Below, one piece after another: positions 1 through 8,481 of a stretch of DNA of 64,000 nucleotides. The notes below the pieces were generated by a model, which had not been told where the DNA came from, ran no database searches, and saw only the letters and a list, made by a program, of their open reading frames with translations. Made by a program: the position numbers and the translations under genes. Source of the stretch: Planctomycetales bacterium (GTDB lineage: Bacteria > Planctomycetota > Planctomycetia > Planctomycetales > Planctomycetaceae); contig JAPLOA010000091.1 in the NCBI GenBank assembly GCA_026400835.1, positions 1 to 64,000 of the forward strand, in the 5' to 3' direction. Position 1 is the first letter of the stretch; every line of letters begins with the position of its first letter.

Positions 1-211
1 TCCTTCGCTCGAATTTCACTTCGGGGGGAGGGGCATTCCGCGCTGACTCCGAAACTCCGACAAATCAAACCTCGCATTGAAAGGAACTCGTCAGCACTCG
101 ACGACAATGCGACGAGCGTGAATAATCCGGGTTAAACGAAAACGATCGATACTCGATTAAATCAACAGCCCGTTAACGTCTGGTCCTCGCCGCTTTGAAA
201 GTTTCAATAGC

Positions 212-643
212 TTATTGCTTGTTGTTTCTTCCTGGGCGACCACTCTTCGATCGTGAACTGCTATTTCCGTTCTGATTAACGGCCTGCTGTCTACCGCCCG
301 GGCCTCCCATCGGAGGTCCGGCGGCCAGTTGCTGGACCTGTTGAGCCGTCAGGATCTGAGCTAACTGAGCGTCGACCTGACTCTGCAGTGTTGCCAATTG
401 CTGGCGTTGAGCGTCTGTAAGCTGTAATTGGTCCTGAACGAAGCCTAACAGGATTTCGCCCGGTCGAGGCGGGCCACCATTTCCGTGTTGTCCTTGAGGA
501 CCGCCCTGACCGGGAGGACCTTTCTGTCCTCCGGGACCCCCCAAGCCCTTTCCACCCTGACCGCCGCCGGGTGGTCCAGCGGAGGACACATGAACGAGAC
601 TCAGAACCAGTCCTGCACACAAACAGACGACGAATGATCTCAT
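212..643 (-). CDS. Small secreted Gly/Pro/Gln-rich protein
   Basis: A 143-residue protein with a clear signal peptide (hydrophobic stretch at residues 4-20, cleavage probably after VSSA near residue 22). Residues 23-60 are a low-complexity Gly/Pro/Gln segment. Residues about 65-105 form a short amphipathic helical part (QLTDAQRQQLATLQ followed by ILTAQQVQQL) that recalls the Spy/CpxP-type periplasmic fold, in which 'LTxxQ' motifs recur. The tail is Asn/Ser/Arg-rich. I do not recognise a specific family. The exported, disordered, helix-containing plan suggests a periplasmic or surface binding protein. The start is the ATG directly before the signal peptide. It is divergent from the glycerol kinase gene. 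Confidence 0.7.
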   Translation of the reverse strand: MRSFVVCLCAGLVLSLVHVSSAGPPGGGQGGKGLGGPGGQKGPPGQGGPQGQHGNGGPPRPGEILLGFVQDQLQLTDAQRQQLATLQSQVDAQLAQILTAQQVQQLAAGPPMGGPGGRQQAVNQNGNSSSRSKSGRPGRNNKQ

Positions 644-1236
644 GTGAAAACTCCCACGATATTCTCTGCACCGAATGAATTGAGGCTGAATGTGCGCGGG
701 ATTGTTCTTTCAAGTCAGTCTCAATCGTGCGCCGCGCACCGGAAAATTCTTCTCATCGCAAAGTTGCTGGCAGGCATTGAACAATCGCAAAGCAACGTAA
801 TAGATCCCGCCGAAGCCCGGCTCTCATGAATCAATCGCATCGACATCCTCGCCGGGTGCAGCCAGCGGGGAGCAACCGCTGGTCGCCATGTGTCATTGTC
901 GGTCTACGAGGAAAAGCGACGTTTGGGAGAGTGCCGTCGGAATCAGGAGCCATACTGCAGTGGGCGTCCGACTATTGATTCCTGAAAACATTCCCAAACC
1001 TGTGACACATCCTGAAAGAATGAACTCAGCGACTGAACATAAAAACCGGGCTTCCGGACCGGGACACTCTCTTCCGTCTCTCGCGAAAAAGCGGACTCAA
1101 TCAGGCCCGATATGGGCTTAACGGGTTTCCCGGACAAACCTCCGCCGGAAATCTTTTGAGAATTCTCCTGCTCTGCTCAGTGGTGTACGATCCGCGCCAT
1201 CCTGACTGTCTGTCTGCTTCATTTAAGGTTCCCACA
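644..1236. other. Divergent intergenic region, no gene seen
   Basis: About 590 bases between the secreted Gly-rich protein gene (minus strand) and glpK (plus strand). Short open frames exist on both strands, but none has a good start context or a protein-like composition. The region must hold the promoters of both flanking genes. I could not pick out a convincing -35/-10 pair, operator or riboswitch. Confidence 0.5.
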
Positions 1237-2730
1237 ATGCCTTCCTGCATTCTTGCGCTTGATCAGGGCACCACAAGTTCACGGGCGATCGTGTTTGCAC
1301 ACGATGGCTCAATTCTGGCCGTTGCTCAGAAGGAGTTTACTCAGTTCTTTCCTCAGTCGGGCTGGGTCGAACACGATCCGGAGGAGATCTGGACGACTCA
1401 GCTGGCCGTTGCCAAAGCCGCACTCAGGAAGGCAAAAGTTTCCGCGGCCGATGTCGCTGGTATTGGGATCACAAATCAGCGTGAAACGACCGTGCTGTGG
1501 AATCGTCGGACCGGGCAACCGATTCATAACGCGATTGTCTGGCAGGATCGTCGTACCGCCGGGCTTTGTGACCGACTAAAAAAGAGTAAGAATGCCGGCG
1601 ACTTTCGCGAACGCACCGGGCTCGTGATCGACTCATACTTTTCCGGTACCAAGATCGCGTGGATGCTGGAGAATGTTCCCGGTGCTCGGGAGTTAGCCAA
1701 AGCCGGCGATCTGGCTTTCGGAACAATCGACTCCTGGCTGGTCTGGAAACTGACCGGCGGAACGGTGCATGTGACTGATGTAACGAATGCCTCCCGCACC
1801 ATGGTCTGCGATATTCATAAGGCCGAGTGGGATGATGATCTGCTGAAGGCTCTGAAGATTCCTCGCAGCGTCTTGCCGCGAATCTGTTCCTCCAGTGAAA
1901 TCTACGGTGAGACCACAAAAGCTCTGTTTGGCGCACCAATCGCAATCGCGGGCATCGCCGGCGATCAGCAGGCCGCGTTGTTCGGACAGATGTGTACTAA
2001 GCCTGGCATGGTGAAGAATACTTACGGCACCGGTTGCTTCATGTTGATGAATACCGGGACGAAACTTCGAGCCTCCAAAAACAATCTGCTCACGACGATC
2101 GGCTGGAAGATTGGCAAGGAGACGGAATACGCTCTTGAGGGAAGTGTTTTCATCGCTGGAGCGGTCGTGCAATGGCTGCGAGATGGTCTAAAAATTATCC
2201 GCACGTCGCCGGAAGTCGAACAGCTCGCCGCATCGGTACCAGACAACGGCGGAGTTTATCTGGTTCCGGCTTTTGCTGGACTCGGGGCTCCGCATTGGGA
2301 TCCGTATGCTCGTGGAATTGTGGCCGGTCTGACTCGAGGAGCCACGGGCGGACACCTGGCCAGAGCGGCTCTGGAATCGATCGCGTATCAAGTGGCCGAT
2401 GTGCTGGATGCAATGCGAGCGGATGCCGGAATTAAGATCACATCATTGCGAGTCGACGGGGGTGCGGCAACAAACAATCTGCTGATGCAGTTTCAGGCTG
2501 ACATGCTGGGCGTTCCTGTCGTCCGTCCGAAGATTTTTGAGACGACCGCATTGGGCGCCGCGTTTCTGGCCGGACTCGCGACAGGCTTCTGGAAGAATCG
2601 TGAACAACTGGCGTCTCAATGGCAGATTGATCGTACGTTTGAACCGTCCATGCCGAAGTCACAGGTTGAATCACTTCGACATGGCTGGAACAAAGCGTTG
2701 GAAAGATCGAGGGAATGGGAACTTGGCTAG
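1237..2730 (+). CDS. glpK: Glycerol kinase
   Basis: Phosphorylates glycerol to sn-glycerol-3-phosphate with ATP in the cytoplasm. The 497-residue product has the usual FGGY-kinase layout: an N-terminal ATPase-fold motif ([14 protein letters not shown], residues about 6-19), the family block [12 protein letters not shown] followed by [10 protein letters not shown], the substrate-side block [14 protein letters not shown], then [11 protein letters not shown] and [10 protein letters not shown], and a C-terminal FGGY domain with [18 protein letters not shown]. An in-frame start exists 81 bases upstream, but the protein homology begins exactly at the ATG used here ([11 protein letters not shown]). 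The next gene on the strand is the matching dehydrogenase glpD, so the pair forms a glycerol catabolic locus. The 340 bases between them hold two copies of a palindromic repeat, so co-transcription is uncertain. Confidence 0.96.
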   Translation: MPSCILALDQGTTSSRAIVFAHDGSILAVAQKEFTQFFPQSGWVEHDPEEIWTTQLAVAKAALRKAKVSAADVAGIGITNQRETTVLWNRRTGQPIHNAIVWQDRRTAGLCDRLKKSKNAGDFRERTGLVIDSYFSGTKIAWMLENVPGARELAKAGDLAFGTIDSWLVWKLTGGTVHVTDVTNASRTMVCDIHKAEWDDDLLKALKIPRSVLPRICSSSEIYGETTKALFGAPIAIAGIAGDQQAALFGQMCTKPGMVKNTYGTGCFMLMNTGTKLRASKNNLLTTIGWKIGKETEYALEGSVFIAGAVVQWLRDGLKIIRTSPEVEQLAASVPDNGGVYLVPAFAGLGAPHWDPYARGIVAGLTRGATGGHLARAALESIAYQVADVLDAMRADAGIKITSLRVDGGAATNNLLMQFQADMLGVPVVRPKIFETTALGAAFLAGLATGFWKNREQLASQWQIDRTFEPSMPKSQVESLRHGWNKALERSREWELG

Positions 2731-2767
2731 CCACGCCATTGAGTTTCTTTTTCAGTACTTAACGCCG

Positions 2768-2835
2768 TCTCTTTGCGACTTTGCGGCTTTGCGTGAGACA
2801 ATTTTTTTCACGCAAGGACGCGAAGACGCAAAGGG
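2768..2835. repeat. CTTTGCG-type palindromic repeat, copy 1
   Basis: A 68-base imperfect inverted repeat. The left arm is built from CTTTGCGACTTTGCGGC. A T-rich centre (CAATTTTTTT) follows, and the right arm is ACGCGAAGACGCAAAG. A second copy lies about 85 bases downstream in the same orientation. Both are in the glpK-glpD spacer. It could form a long hairpin in the transcript. Comparable short palindromes are dispersed in many planctomycete genomes. Confidence 0.8.
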
Positions 2836-2919
2836 AACAACTTTCAGGGATGGCGTCAGGGGGCGTCAAGGCAAATATTGGGTGGTGAGTGGTTCGCCTT
2901 TTGGGGGACTGAATATTTT

Positions 2920-2987
2920 CTCTTCGCGACTTTGCGGCTTTGCGAGAGACAATTTTTTTCACGCAAAGACGCGAAGACGCAAAGGGA
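2920..2987. repeat. CTTTGCG-type palindromic repeat, copy 2
   Basis: Direct-orientation second copy of the element at 2768-2835. It differs at a handful of positions (for example TCTTCGCGAC for the left start, and CGCAAAGACG where copy 1 has CGCAAGGACG). The T-rich centre is conserved. Several differences keep the arms pairable, which suggests that the hairpin rather than the primary sequence is retained. Confidence 0.8.
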
Positions 2988-3070
2988 ATCACGAGTAGCG
3001 TTGGCGAGATTTACGAACGCATCATAATGCCCCAAAGGCAATACTCTGTTCGGATTGATGGATCGACCAA

Positions 3071-4687
3071 ATGAATCGTACTGACATGATTGCCGCTCTG
3101 GATGAACGCGGCGGTCCATGGGATGTCATCATCATCGGTGGAGGAGCCACCGGACTCGGCGCGGCGCTGGAGGCGGCCTCGCGAGGTCATCGCACGGTGC
3201 TTGTTGAGTCGCACGATTTTGCTCAGGGAACGTCCAGCCGTTCAACCAAGCTGATTCATGGCGGAGTTCGCTATCTGCGGCAGGGGCAGATTGGCATGGT
3301 GCGACACTCGCTGCTGGAACGCCAACGACTGCTCCGGAACGCGCCGCATATCGTGCATTCCCTGGACTTTGTGTTGCCGACCTATCGCCGCGGTGCTCGT
3401 ACGTTCTACTACGCTGGCATGAGAATTTACGATCTGCTGGCCGGGCAGCTGTTGAACGGTCGAGCCCGCCGTTTGTCGGTCGACGAAACTGTTCAGCAGC
3501 TTCCCAACTTGCGAAGTGAAGGTCTGCGTGGCGGAGTTCTCTACGCCGATGGGCAGTTCGATGATACGCGACTTGCCATCACGCTGGCTCGCACAGCCGC
3601 CGCCAAAGGAGCTGTCGTCGCAAACTACATGAAGGTTGAGCGACTGATTCGCAACGGCTCGAAGATCACCGGTGTTGTTGTGCGTGATCAACTGACGGGA
3701 ACAGAATATTCGCTGGCAGGGCGAGTCGTCCTGAATGCGACCGGAGTTTTCGCCGATGCGATTTTACAGATGGATGAAGACTCAGCAGGCGATGCAGCGA
3801 GCCGTTCTCGCGAGCATGATTCACGGCCGCGGATTGCACCAAGCCAGGGATCTCACCTGGTGCTCGATGCCAATTTCCTGCCGGGTTCAGCGGCGTTGAT
3901 GATTCCCGAGACCGATGATGGCCGAGTTCTCTTCGCGATTCCGTGGCATGGCAAAGTGTTGCTGGGCACAACCGATCTGGCCGTGAAGGAAGTGCAAAGA
4001 GATCCTCGGCCGGGACGTGCAGAGATTGATTATTTGCTGAAACACGCAGGACGATATTTGAAACGCAGCCCTATGGAGTCTGATGTACGTTCCATGTTTG
4101 CGGGACTCAGGCCGCTGGTCGGAGCCAAATCCGGCACGCAGTCGACGGCCAGTCTGTCTCGCGAACACATCATCCACACGTCTGACGGCGGACTGATCAC
4201 CGTCATCGGCGGCAAGTGGACCACGTATCGACAGATGGGCGAAGACCTGATCAACCGCGCGGAGCAGACCGGTGGACTGTCGCGCAAACCGTCTGTCACA
4301 GCGGGTCTTCGACTACACGGATCGGACAAGTCGTCGGCCGATTCGTTTGCTGCGTCGAATCTTCGGATCTATGGCAGCGATGCAAAGACGATTGAAGAGT
4401 TATCACGAACTCACACGGCATGGGGTGCGTTGCTGCATCCTCGGTTACCCTATCTTGCTGCCGAAGTCATCTGGGCCACGCGTAACGAGATGGCTGTCAC
4501 GGTCGAAGACGTCCTGGCGCGAAGAACGCGAGCACTATTCCTTGATGCCGCTGCGGCCGTTGAATGCGCACCTGTCGTGGGTCGGTTATTGGCCGGCGAA
4601 TTAAATCACTCCACAGAATGGGAGCAGCAGCAGGTGCAATTGTTTCGCAAACTGGCAGAGGGTTATCCTGGAGGCGTTGGCCAGTGA
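3071..4687 (+). CDS. glpD: Aerobic glycerol-3-phosphate dehydrogenase
   Basis: FAD-dependent oxidation of sn-glycerol-3-phosphate to dihydroxyacetone phosphate, with electrons passed to quinone at the membrane. The product has 538 residues, the usual length. The dinucleotide-binding motif IIGGGATGLGAALEAASRG lies at residues about 20-38. The GlpD/GlpA signature TSSRSTKLIHGGVRYL lies at about 55-70. A further FAD/substrate block is GSHLVLD...ALMIPETDDGRVLFAIPW, followed by LLGTTD. The C-terminal GlpD cap domain is recognisable at TRNEMAVTVEDVLARRTRALFLD. It follows glpK on the same strand, completing conversion of glycerol to DHAP. Confidence 0.96.
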   Translation: MNRTDMIAALDERGGPWDVIIIGGGATGLGAALEAASRGHRTVLVESHDFAQGTSSRSTKLIHGGVRYLRQGQIGMVRHSLLERQRLLRNAPHIVHSLDFVLPTYRRGARTFYYAGMRIYDLLAGQLLNGRARRLSVDETVQQLPNLRSEGLRGGVLYADGQFDDTRLAITLARTAAAKGAVVANYMKVERLIRNGSKITGVVVRDQLTGTEYSLAGRVVLNATGVFADAILQMDEDSAGDAASRSREHDSRPRIAPSQGSHLVLDANFLPGSAALMIPETDDGRVLFAIPWHGKVLLGTTDLAVKEVQRDPRPGRAEIDYLLKHAGRYLKRSPMESDVRSMFAGLRPLVGAKSGTQSTASLSREHIIHTSDGGLITVIGGKWTTYRQMGEDLINRAEQTGGLSRKPSVTAGLRLHGSDKSSADSFAASNLRIYGSDAKTIEELSRTHTAWGALLHPRLPYLAAEVIWATRNEMAVTVEDVLARRTRALFLDAAAAVECAPVVGRLLAGELNHSTEWEQQQVQLFRKLAEGYPGGVGQ

Positions 4688-4721
4688 TTCAAGCGTAACG
4701 CGGCGTTGTAAAACCAAAAAT

Positions 4722-4777
4722 GTAGGTTGGACATTCTTGTCCGACGAGATTTCGACAGGCAAGAATGCTCATCCTAC
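4722..4777. repeat. GTAGGTTGGACATTC palindromic repeat, copy A
   Basis: An imperfect inverted repeat whose left arm starts GTAGGTTGGACATTCTTGTC and whose right arm is GACAGGCAAGAATGCTCATC followed by CTAC. Related copies lie at 25668-25704 (partial, opposite orientation) and 63901-63976. Here it sits directly before the start of the unknown gene at 4801. Confidence 0.75.
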
Positions 4778-4800
4778 TCGAAAATCAAGAAGATCCTTCC

Positions 4801-5787
4801 ATGCAACTTCTCGTTCCCGAATCTGTTCGCTCATCAGTTACAGTCGCCGAAAACATCACGGTCTCTGCGTTAAACACTACTGAGCTTGCACAAGGCAAAA
4901 CATCATGGCCGGCCTTGCAGGGACTCGCGTCATCGTCTGATCACAGCAATGGTATCGCGTTCACGGGCAATGAGGATGCTCAGGCGGTCAGTGCGATGCT
5001 CGAAAAGCTGACCGATCAGATCAACGTCGCGGGTGATTCTGCGATCATCGTGTCCTCCGAAGAGCCGATTCCGACGAGTTTATTGTCGCAGCTACCACAG
5101 AGCCTGCATTCACTCATTCGAAGGCCGTTGCATCACGATCTTTTTTATCTGCCGACAATGTCCAGCGAACTTCTCGCATCGAAAAACGGACTTCTTGATA
5201 TCGTCGTGCAGAATTCTCCGCTCTGTATGGCAATTCCCAAAGCTCCTGCAATGGAACGCTTTCCGCTGGCAGGCCCGGGACAAACATTTATAAAGCATGA
5301 CTCGTTGATGGCTGCCATCGACAATGCCGTACAATCGCAGGCGACAGATCAAAGAAACAAACGCTGCATCGAATCCGGCCTGCTGTTGCTGTGGGATTTT
5401 CTGGATGAGTCACATGATATCTCCCAGACCATGGAAGGCAAGGGCTCTCCGAGAACCGCAGACTACTGGCACGGCATCATGCACCGCCGCGAGCCCGACG
5501 CCGGCAATGCGTCCTACTGGTTTTGTCGAGTCGGCTCTCATCCGGCGTTGGATCATCTCGGCACGCAATTGATTGCGTGGATGAGTGAACTGAAGGCCTC
5601 TCCGGAAATGCTGCAACTGGCGGAATCGCGACTGCTGAAAAGCAAATCGCTCGACCCTTTTGCGCTGATCGAGTTGTCCAGCGCGGCTCTACGTAATCCC
5701 GGATCGGTGTCCGATCAAACTCTTCGCATGGTGCAGTATCTGGAGATGCTGAATCTGCTGGTGTGGTCATGCGGGAGTGGCGGGTGA
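4801..5787 (+). CDS. Conserved hypothetical protein (unknown function)
   Basis: A 329-residue soluble protein with no signal peptide or membrane segment. I do not recognise an enzyme family. The most distinctive block is HGIMHRREPDAGNASYWFCR with VGSHPALDHLG following, near residues 220-250. It is rich in His/Arg/Trp and looks like a conserved functional surface. I believe similar blocks occur in planctomycete hypothetical proteins, but I cannot check this. An in-frame ATG 36 bases upstream lies inside the palindromic repeat at 4722-4777, so the second ATG is preferred. It follows glpD by 113 bases on the same strand, but nothing in the sequence ties it to glycerol metabolism. Confidence 0.65.
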   Translation: MQLLVPESVRSSVTVAENITVSALNTTELAQGKTSWPALQGLASSSDHSNGIAFTGNEDAQAVSAMLEKLTDQINVAGDSAIIVSSEEPIPTSLLSQLPQSLHSLIRRPLHHDLFYLPTMSSELLASKNGLLDIVVQNSPLCMAIPKAPAMERFPLAGPGQTFIKHDSLMAAIDNAVQSQATDQRNKRCIESGLLLLWDFLDESHDISQTMEGKGSPRTADYWHGIMHRREPDAGNASYWFCRVGSHPALDHLGTQLIAWMSELKASPEMLQLAESRLLKSKSLDPFALIELSSAALRNPGSVSDQTLRMVQYLEMLNLLVWSCGSGG

Positions 5788-5911
5788 AGTTATCTGAGTT
5801 GTGCGAAGGTCTCCGACCTCGCACGGTCGCTGACCGCAGGTCTCCACTGCGTTTGCATGCTGGGAACGAGGGAGCAAATCAGATCACTAAATCATCAACT
5901 GAAAAGGAAAG

Positions 5912-6235
5912 TCACGAAAGCTGTCCTGCATCACCCGGAAGGCGGCTCAGCAGTTCTGTTCGCGACAGCCTTGTCGACGCCCGCTGTCGGTCAGTTCTTT
6001 GCAATGAACATGTAAGCTCGGCGACCACAGCCGCATGGTTATCGTAAAACCATGTCAGCACACTGTAGACTTGCTCCGGACGCAAATCCGGATGTAGACG
6101 CAGCAACTCTTCTGCCGTCCAGCCATGCTGGAAATGTTCTGCAGCAAGCGCACTGGCTTTGTATCGTGTGCCGGCGACCAACATCGCACCGTGCGAATTG
6201 ATTTCGAGGTGCGGGTAAATTGTCCCAGTGGTCAT
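5912..6235 (-). CDS. DUF433 domain protein (antitoxin-like)
   Basis: A 107-residue protein whose first 75 residues match the DUF433 pattern: a strand-rich start (TIYPHLEINSHGAMLVAGTRY), then a helix-turn-helix-like part (GWTAEELLRLHPDLRPEQVYSVLTWFYDNH). DUF433 proteins are usually antitoxins of type II systems whose toxin is a small PIN-like DUF5615 protein encoded directly downstream. No such gene is visible in the 120 bases after this stop, so it appears to be an orphan. The start was chosen because a GGAG-type ribosome site lies about 8-10 bases before this ATG. A slightly longer frame exists. Confidence 0.75.
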   Translation of the reverse strand: MTTGTIYPHLEINSHGAMLVAGTRYKASALAAEHFQHGWTAEELLRLHPDLRPEQVYSVLTWFYDNHAAVVAELTCSLQRTDRQRASTRLSRTELLSRLPGDAGQLS

Positions 6236-6471
6236 TTCGCAAGGTCTCCTATAAGCCAAATGAACATCCCCGTAATCCTGTGTTGATTAATGATATCGAG
6301 ATTGCAGGACTCAATGCGAGACAACTGTTGCTTATGTTGTCAGAAGGCTCAATGCAGCTTCGCCGACTGGCCTCAGATTTATAACGTTGCATTTGGCTCA
6401 AGATGAAGGCCAATGCGTTCCGGATCCTCTCGCGTCTTTGACATCGCACACGGTCTCTGACCAAACGTCTC

Positions 6472-6499
6472 CCCTTTGCTCACAATTGTGAGCAAAGGG
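6472..6499. promoter_or_regulatory. Perfect 28-bp palindrome
   Basis: A perfect dyad with 14-base arms: CCCTTTGCTCACAA and its exact complement TTGTGAGCAAAGGG, with no spacer. It lies in the roughly 350-base region between the rtcB stop (6582, minus strand) and the DUF433 start (6235, minus strand). It could be an operator for the DUF433 gene. As a cruciform or hairpin it could also mark the end of the rtcB transcript, though no T-run follows on either strand. The rest of this gap shows only low-grade repeat sequence (a GTCGGAGA...CCGGCC motif near 6527-6562). Confidence 0.55.
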
Positions 6500-6581
6500 A
6501 ACCTACGTTCAAACGGGGATGGCTCGGTCGGAGACCGGCCATAACGCCTCTCCGACCGGCCATACGAAAATAGCGGCGGCA

Positions 6582-8072
6582 TCAATCATCCGCCTGATCG
6601 CCGTCTTTGATGACGAAGCGAGCTTTCAGTCTTGCGACTTCGGTCGCCAGGCCGGCCGACTTGACCGACCGCAGAACTTCATTGAAGTCCTTATACGCGG
6701 CCGGAGCTTCGTCTTTCGGATACTGACGACAGTTGCTCAAAATGTCGTGCTCTTCAAACGATTGATCGATCGACTTCTGGTCCAGCTCTCGAATCGCCCG
6801 TTTGCGACCGAGTGCTCGACCTGCACCGTGGTTAACGCTGTAGCAACTGATGCTGGCTCCTTCGTCGGCCACCATGACGCTCGATCCTGCCTGAGGATTC
6901 CCTGGCAGCAAGATCGGATGTCCGGTGCTTTCGTAACGAGTCCCCTTCAGCGAATGATGCCCGCCCGGAAACGCGCGAGTTGCCCCTTTGCGGTGAACCC
7001 AGGCGACGTTGTTGTTCACAACTTCCTTACGAGCAATATTGTGGCTGATGAAGTACACGAGCTGTCCGGTCGTTCCCGGAATAATCTCCTGAAACGCTTC
7101 CAGCACCAATGCGTTGATCAACATATGGTTGGCCGTCGCAAAGTTTGCTCCCAATGCCATGTCGTCCAGATATGCGTTGGCTTCCTCTGTTCCCAGAGGT
7201 GCATACACGAGTTCTCGATCGCTCCCCGGCAACGGGATATCCCACTTCGCGAACTTCGACTGCAGAGACTTAAACTGTCCATCCGCCAGGTTATGGCCGA
7301 TGCCGCGTGATCCACAGTGTGACAAGAATGCCACTTGGTTGTCCTTCATTCCGAAAACTTCAGCGGCCTTGCGAGCACGCTCGTTGTCTTCCAGATGAAC
7401 GACTTCACACTCGCCGAAATGGTTGCCTCCACCGTAAGATCCCAGCTGTTTCATCTTGCCTGGAAACTTGTGGCGAAAGATTCCGACTTCCATATGTCGA
7501 TCCAGGCGTGCTCCCAAAGCATCACGAGTATCATCGTGGCCAACATGGAAAGAGTCTTCGCAGCGTTCCGCCCATTCCGGGGGAATTCCGAGCTGATTAC
7601 AAACCGACTCTGAGGCACCTTCCAGCATCAACTGGCGACCAAGTGTCTCGTCGACTCGTCGCGATTTCGGAGCACTCTGCTGACCGCGGCCAGCCCCTGT
7701 CGGAGTTCGCTCACAGATGGCATTGATGAGTGCTCGTCGAATACGCCGATCGCTGATTTCTTCAGCCGGAACGCTCAACTGCAACAGGCTCATTGAGCAT
7801 TTAATGTCGACACCAACGGGCCCCGGATAAATGTGTGTTGGCGAAACCATCACGCAGCCAACGGGTGCTCCGTATCCGCAGTGGGCATCCGGGTTCAACA
7901 CGAGGTCTGTGACTCCCGGAGCAAGCCGTGAGTTGACGGCCTGCTTCAGGCAGCCTTCATCAAATGTGCTGCGGATGGCGTGTGTGCCGATGACTGTGAT
8001 CGGTTTTGTGTTTGAGTCGGTCGTCGGCAAAATCGCAGTGGCTTCGCCGGTGCTGATAAGTTCGTAAGCCAT
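6582..8072 (-). CDS. rtcB: RNA-splicing ligase RtcB
   Basis: GTP-dependent ligase joining RNA 2',3'-cyclic phosphate or 3'-phosphate ends to 5'-OH ends. The 496-residue product carries the RtcB motifs in order: metal-binding NPDAHCGYGAPVG (about residues 57-69), GVDIKCSM supplying the Asp/Cys ligands (canonical GVDIGCGM-like), GGGNHFGECEVV, LSHCGSRGIGH, and NHGAGRALGRKRA, where His415 is the expected guanylated residue. The sequence is divergent from the housekeeping type (GVDIKCSM is unusual). The start is the ATG before AYELISTGE; a 40-residue upstream extension has no homology look. It is the last gene of the minus-strand block Ro60 - five Y-RNA units - rtcB, so its likely job is healing RNA that is handled by the Ro/Y RNA machine. 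No archease gene is visible in the window. Confidence 0.95.
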   Translation of the reverse strand: MAYELISTGEATAILPTTDSNTKPITVIGTHAIRSTFDEGCLKQAVNSRLAPGVTDLVLNPDAHCGYGAPVGCVMVSPTHIYPGPVGVDIKCSMSLLQLSVPAEEISDRRIRRALINAICERTPTGAGRGQQSAPKSRRVDETLGRQLMLEGASESVCNQLGIPPEWAERCEDSFHVGHDDTRDALGARLDRHMEVGIFRHKFPGKMKQLGSYGGGNHFGECEVVHLEDNERARKAAEVFGMKDNQVAFLSHCGSRGIGHNLADGQFKSLQSKFAKWDIPLPGSDRELVYAPLGTEEANAYLDDMALGANFATANHMLINALVLEAFQEIIPGTTGQLVYFISHNIARKEVVNNNVAWVHRKGATRAFPGGHHSLKGTRYESTGHPILLPGNPQAGSSVMVADEGASISCYSVNHGAGRALGRKRAIRELDQKSIDQSFEEHDILSNCRQYPKDEAPAAYKDFNEVLRSVKSAGLATEVARLKARFVIKDGDQADD

Positions 8073-8307
8073 GATCTTTCTTTCCAAAGGCGAGCGGCAG
8101 GGCGTCAACCCTCCGTTTTTTTTGAGTTCTTGGTGCTTAGTGTTTAGTGCTTGGTTGAATCGCAGGTTTACCACAGAGGGCACAGGGATCACAGAGAAGA
8201 ATGGCAGAGGGCGAGTGTGATTTGAGCGACAGGCCCATAGAGAGGCTTTTGAGTCTTCCCAAAGAGTTCTGGTCGCCTGTGATCTCGGTCCACGGTTTGG
8301 ATCCTCA

Positions 8308-8339
8308 GTAGCCGTCTCGCTCCGCCGAGACGAGCCTTG
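8308..8339 (+). repeat. 32-base palindromic repeat, left member of inverted pair
   Basis: The unit reads GTAGCCGTCTCGCTCCGCCG followed by AGACGAGCCTTG, and itself contains the hairpin TCTCG-CTCCGC-CGAGA. An almost identical unit lies in opposite orientation at 8442-8473. Its two changes (G to A and C to T) fall in the stem and preserve pairing. Confidence 0.75.
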
Positions 8340-8441
8340 CTGTGTGCACGCGAGTGAAGAAACTATGGTTGATCCTCACCACAGCCTCATCCATGCTTTG
8401 TGAAAACCTCGGTCGGCCTTGGCAATACAACTTGCACCCGA

Positions 8442-8473
8442 CAAGGCTCATCTCGGCGGAGCGAGATGGCTAC
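8442..8473 (-). repeat. 32-base palindromic repeat, right member of inverted pair
   Basis: Opposite-orientation partner of the 8308-8339 unit, with 30 of 32 bases the same by eye. The two together could pair over about 32 bp and enclose a loop of about 100 bases immediately downstream (minus strand) of the last Y-RNA unit. Confidence 0.75.
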
Positions 8474-8481
8474 AGAAAACG

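Larger units (their letters stand above)
8073..8481. other. Spacer between Y-RNA array and rtcB, made of dispersed repeats
   Basis: No gene is visible. The spacer holds a GCGAGCGGCAGGGCGTCA...CCCTCCG repeat at about 8090-8115 (a near-identical copy lies at about 31539-31563). It also has a CACAGAGGGCACAGGGATC-type segment near 8172-8195 and an inverted pair of 32-base units (8308-8339 and 8442-8473). On the minus strand this would be the rtcB 5' leader if Y-RNA and rtcB transcripts are continuous. Confidence 0.5.

Noticed and set aside
6472-6499. lac-type operator
   Set aside because: It contains TTGTGAGC, but the half-sites are arranged tail to tail compared with lacO, and no LacI-family gene is near.
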